A DNA stretch of 64,000 bases from Polaribacter atrinae (GTDB lineage Bacteria; Bacteroidota; Bacteroidia; Flavobacteriales; Flavobacteriaceae): contig NZ_CP150660.1 of assembly GCF_038023995.1 (NCBI RefSeq), forward strand, positions 184,501 to 248,500. The letters are read 5' to 3'. The position numbers were made by a program, and so were the translations under genes. Every line of letters starts with the position of its first letter. The first letter of the stretch is position 1. The notes under the pieces are model-generated. The model did no database searches and was not told the origin of the DNA. It saw nothing but the letters and a program-made list of their open reading frames with translations. This document shows, piece after piece, positions 61,558 to 64,000 of this stretch.

Positions 61558-62064
61558 TTAATAACCAATACTTTCTGAAGAAGCATCAATATTTTTAAGA
61601 GCAGCCATTTTAATTGCTGCTACAGCACATTCGGTTCCTTTGTTACCTAATTTACCGCCAGATCTGTCTAAAGACTGTTGTTTTGTATTGTCTGTTAAAA
61701 CGCAAAATATAACAGGTACGTCATATTTTACATTTAAATCTACAATACCTTGTGTAACACCTTCACAAACAAAGTCGAAATGCTTTGTTTCTCCTTGTAT
61801 TACATTTCCAATAGCAATAATGGCATCAACTTGTTGCGATGCTATCATTTTTTTGCAACCATAAACTAGCTCAAAACTTCCAGGAACATCCCAAGAAATA
61901 ATGTTTTCTTTTGTTGCACCGCAATCTATTAAAGTTTCAATTGCTCCTTTTTTTAAATTTCCTGTAATTTCAGGATTCCATTCAGAAACAACAATCCCAA
62001 ATCGAAAAGATTTCGCATTTGGGATTGTTGCTTTATCGTAAACTGATAAATTAGTTGTAGCCAT
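61558..62064 (-). CDS. ribH: 6,7-dimethyl-8-ribityllumazine synthase
   Basis: 168 residues. FGIVVSEWNPEIT, WDVPGSFEL, AIGNVIQGETKHFDFVCEGV (catalytic His region), VPVIFCVLTDNT and NKGTECA: all lumazine synthase blocks. Makes the riboflavin precursor; assembles into pentamers or capsids. Flanked by repeats on both sides. Confidence 0.96.
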   Translation of the reverse strand: MATTNLSVYDKATIPNAKSFRFGIVVSEWNPEITGNLKKGAIETLIDCGATKENIISWDVPGSFELVYGCKKMIASQQVDAIIAIGNVIQGETKHFDFVCEGVTQGIVDLNVKYDVPVIFCVLTDNTKQQSLDRSGGKLGNKGTECAVAAIKMAALKNIDASSESIGY

Positions 62065-62069
62065 ATTTT

Positions 62070-62137
62070 TAGTATTCAGTTAGCAGTTCTCAATCTTCAA
62101 TAAGTTATTGCCTACTGTTACACTGAGAACTGCAAAC
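62070..62137. repeat. inverted repeat, CAGTTCTCA type
   Basis: TTAGCAGTTCTCAAT near the left and CACTGAGAACTGCAAAC near the right can pair, filling the gap between the TPR gene and ribH. Similar words occur at 11284-11330. Confidence 0.6.
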
Positions 62138-62140
62138 TAT

Positions 62141-62905
62141 TTAGTTAGCGTATTTTGCTGCTGCTATATATTTTTCTATATCTCTACCTTGGTCAGATTT
62201 AGAATAGTTTTCTTTAATTTCTGTAAATAAAGTTTCTGCTTTACCAAAATTCTTTAACTCCATAGCAATTTGACCTGCTTTAAATAAGTATAATGGCGTA
62301 GTAAATTCATTATTTTTTTTATTTGCTGCTTTTTCATAGTAATCTAAAGCATCTTCTGGTTGATTAATGTCTGCAAATGCATCTCCAATAGCACCAATAG
62401 AAACAGGTCCTAATAATTCATCATCAGAATCAAATTTACTTAAATACTCAATTGCTTTGTCATATTTTTTCATTTGTAAATAAGAAACACCTGCATAATA
62501 GTTTGCTAAATTTCCAGCATCTGTTCCGCTAAAAGAATCTGCGATGTCTAAAAAACCATATTTACCATTTGCTCCTTCTAAACCTAAAGTTAATAAAGAA
62601 TCTACTCCAGAACCTGCAATTGCTGCTTCATTAAAATATTTTCTAGGAAAAGCTAACTCATTAGTTGCTTCTGTTTCATTTGGTTCAACGATATATTTAG
62701 TGTAGCCTAAATAAGCTAAAAACAGTACAACAACTGTAATTAAAGCTAAAAACAAAGGTTTATTGTTTTTTTCAATCCATTGTTCTGATTTAGAAGCCGT
62801 TTCATCTAAAGTATTTAATACTCCAGCTGTTTCGAATTCAGATTCATCAATTTGATTTTCTACTTGTTTACTTTCTGCCTTATATTTTTTCTTGTAAGTT
62901 GCCAT
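62141..62905 (-). CDS. TPR-containing membrane protein, YfgM-like
   Basis: 254 residues from the ATG at 62905 (MATYKKKYK); a longer frame from 62932 adds nine residues across the promoter. Acidic N-terminal part (QVENQIDESEFETAG), one membrane helix (LFLALITVVVLFLAYLGY), then tetratricopeptide units (YYAGVSYLQMKKYDKAIEYL and following). Resembles YfgM-type ancillary proteins of the Sec translocon or periplasmic chaperones. Divergent from recF. Confidence 0.82.
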   Translation of the reverse strand: MATYKKKYKAESKQVENQIDESEFETAGVLNTLDETASKSEQWIEKNNKPLFLALITVVVLFLAYLGYTKYIVEPNETEATNELAFPRKYFNEAAIAGSGVDSLLTLGLEGANGKYGFLDIADSFSGTDAGNLANYYAGVSYLQMKKYDKAIEYLSKFDSDDELLGPVSIGAIGDAFADINQPEDALDYYEKAANKKNNEFTTPLYLFKAGQIAMELKNFGKAETLFTEIKENYSKSDQGRDIEKYIAAAKYAN

Positions 62906-62929
62906 TGTTTCCTTAAAAATTAGTGGCGA

Positions 62930-62937
62930 CAAAAATA
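62930..62937 (-). promoter_or_regulatory. candidate -7 box of the TPR gene (TATTTTTG)
   Basis: Matches TAnnTTTG on the minus strand, 24 bp before the ATG at 62905; supports the shorter start. Confidence 0.4.
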
Positions 62938-63020
62938 GTTTTTTTAATTGGATTTTAAAAGCGGATAATTCGCTAAATTTTCAATAATTTGCAAAACGTT
63001 TTCAATATCAAAATTCATCC

Positions 63021-64000
63021 ATGTATTTACAGAAAATTTCTTTACTTAATTTTAAAAATATAGAGTCGCAAACTTTTGATTTTCAGCAGAAAATAAATTG
63101 TTTTGTGGGTAATAATGGTATCGGAAAAACAAATGTTTTAGACGCTATTTATTACTTGTCTTTTACAAAAAGTTACTTTAATTCAGTCGCAGTTCAGAAT
63201 ATTAGGCATGGTGAAGGTTTTTTTATGATAGAAGGAGACTATCTTTTAAATGATAGAAATGAGAAAATTGTTTGTAGTCTAAAAAAAGGTCAAAAGAAGG
63301 TTTTAAAGAGAAATGGAAAAAGTTACGAGAAGTTTTCTGAACATATTGGACAGCTACCATTGGTTATTATTTCTCCTGCAGATAGAGATTTGGTTACAGA
63401 AGGGAGTGATACAAGAAGAAAATTTATTGACGGCGTAATTTCTCAACAAAATAAAAGCTACTTAAAAGATTTGTTGTCTTATAATAAGGTGTTAACTCAA
63501 AGAAATGCGTTGTTAAAGTATTTTGCAGCAAATAGAACTTTTGATGCTTTAAATTTAAGTGTGTATGATGAACAGCTTTCTGATTTTGGAACTCGTATTT
63601 ATGAAGTTAGAAAAAGTTTCTTAGAAGGTTTTATTCCGATTTTTAATGAAAAATATCAAACAATTTCTGGTGATAAAGAACATGTCAATTTGGTTTATAA
63701 GAGTCAGTTGCATGATTTTTCTATGAAGCACTTATTAGAGAAATCATTGGTAAAAGATAAGATTATACAGTACACCACTTCAGGTATACATAAAGACGAT
63801 TTAAGTTTTGATATTGGCGAGTATCCTATTAAAAAATTTGGTTCACAAGGGCAGCAAAAGTCATATTTAATCGCTTTAAAGTTAGCTCAGTTTGAGTTTA
63901 TTAAACAACAATCTAATGTGACTCCTATTTTATTGTTAGATGATATTTTTGATAAATTAGATGAAAACAGGGTTTCTCAAATTATAGATTTGGTGAATAA
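63021..64000 (+). CDS. recF: DNA replication/repair protein RecF, 3' end cut by window
   Basis: About 326 codons readable from ATG 63021; the stop lies beyond the window. SMC-like ATPase: Walker [15 protein letters not shown] near residues 29-42, [19 protein letters not shown], signature [17 protein letters not shown] and Walker [14 protein letters not shown]. Loads RecA at single-strand gaps with RecO and RecR. Typical length is about 360, so some 30-35 residues are missing. Divergent from the TPR gene. Confidence 0.95.
   Translation, partial: MYLQKISLLNFKNIESQTFDFQQKINCFVGNNGIGKTNVLDAIYYLSFTKSYFNSVAVQNIRHGEGFFMIEGDYLLNDRNEKIVCSLKKGQKKVLKRNGKSYEKFSEHIGQLPLVIISPADRDLVTEGSDTRRKFIDGVISQQNKSYLKDLLSYNKVLTQRNALLKYFAANRTFDALNLSVYDEQLSDFGTRIYEVRKSFLEGFIPIFNEKYQTISGDKEHVNLVYKSQLHDFSMKHLLEKSLVKDKIIQYTTSGIHKDDLSFDIGEYPIKKFGSQGQQKSYLIALKLAQFEFIKQQSNVTPILLLDDIFDKLDENRVSQIIDLVN

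Overview
The window reads as a chromosomal stretch of a marine-type flavobacterium (Bacteroidota, Flavobacteriaceae; Polaribacter or Tenacibaculum-like is my impression, not tested). Evidence: AT-rich DNA, proteins rich in K/N/I, type IX secretion (T9SS) C-terminal sorting domains, lipoproteins with short lipoboxes, a TonB-dependent receptor with an N-terminal carboxypeptidase-regulatory-like domain, and promoters of the Bacteroidota form TTG-N18-TAnnTTTG.

Layout. 1-2187 (minus): three hydrolases in a row (a cut-off alpha/beta esterase, a second esterase, an SGNH hydrolase). 2560-3947 (plus): a lipoprotein metallophosphoesterase and a secreted barrel-like protein. 4015-16280 (minus): a complete glutamate-to-arginine operon with the three proline genes inside it (GNAT acyltransferase, argG, argC, proC, argD, proA, proB, an acylornithine carbamoyltransferase, argB, argE, argH) ending in a second esterase whose last 14 codons copy the end of argH. 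Several gaps in this operon hold palindromic repeats of different families. 16897-20846 (plus): a DUF2141 protein, a LytS-type histidine kinase fused to a 2TM domain, four small 2TM proteins and a LytTR response regulator, preceded by a 21-bp-phased direct repeat. 21001-29306 (plus): a frameshifted NTF2-like gene, DUF2007, an NrnA-like phosphatase, lipoproteins, a HerA-like ATPase, a cupin and an AI-2E-family exporter. 29372-32470 (minus): folD, ffh, DinB-like. 32642-37006 (minus): five secreted or surface proteins with tail-fibre-like and T9SS modules, the least understood locus here. 37107-45237: msrB, an M48 protease, an MFS transporter, a metal-type TonB receptor with a His-rich companion, a lipoprotein, purB and a helical-repeat protein. 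45271-51804 (plus): MORN proteins, mnmA, a T9SS subtilase, nitronate monooxygenase, and two cold-shock genes duplicated in tandem with their leaders and terminators. 51812-62905 (mostly minus): lytic transglycosylase, mtaB, geranylgeranyl reductase-like, an EEP phosphatase, two rhomboids, mutL, ribH, a TPR protein. recF starts at 63021 and runs off the right end.

How it works together. The arg/pro operon contains every enzyme from glutamate to arginine by the carbamoyl-acylornithine route typical of Bacteroidota, and the leading GNAT protein is the obvious candidate for the otherwise absent N-acylglutamate synthase. The 2TM/LytTR block looks like a self-contained membrane-sensing regulatory module. 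No tRNA, rRNA, CRISPR array, prophage or transposase gene was seen.
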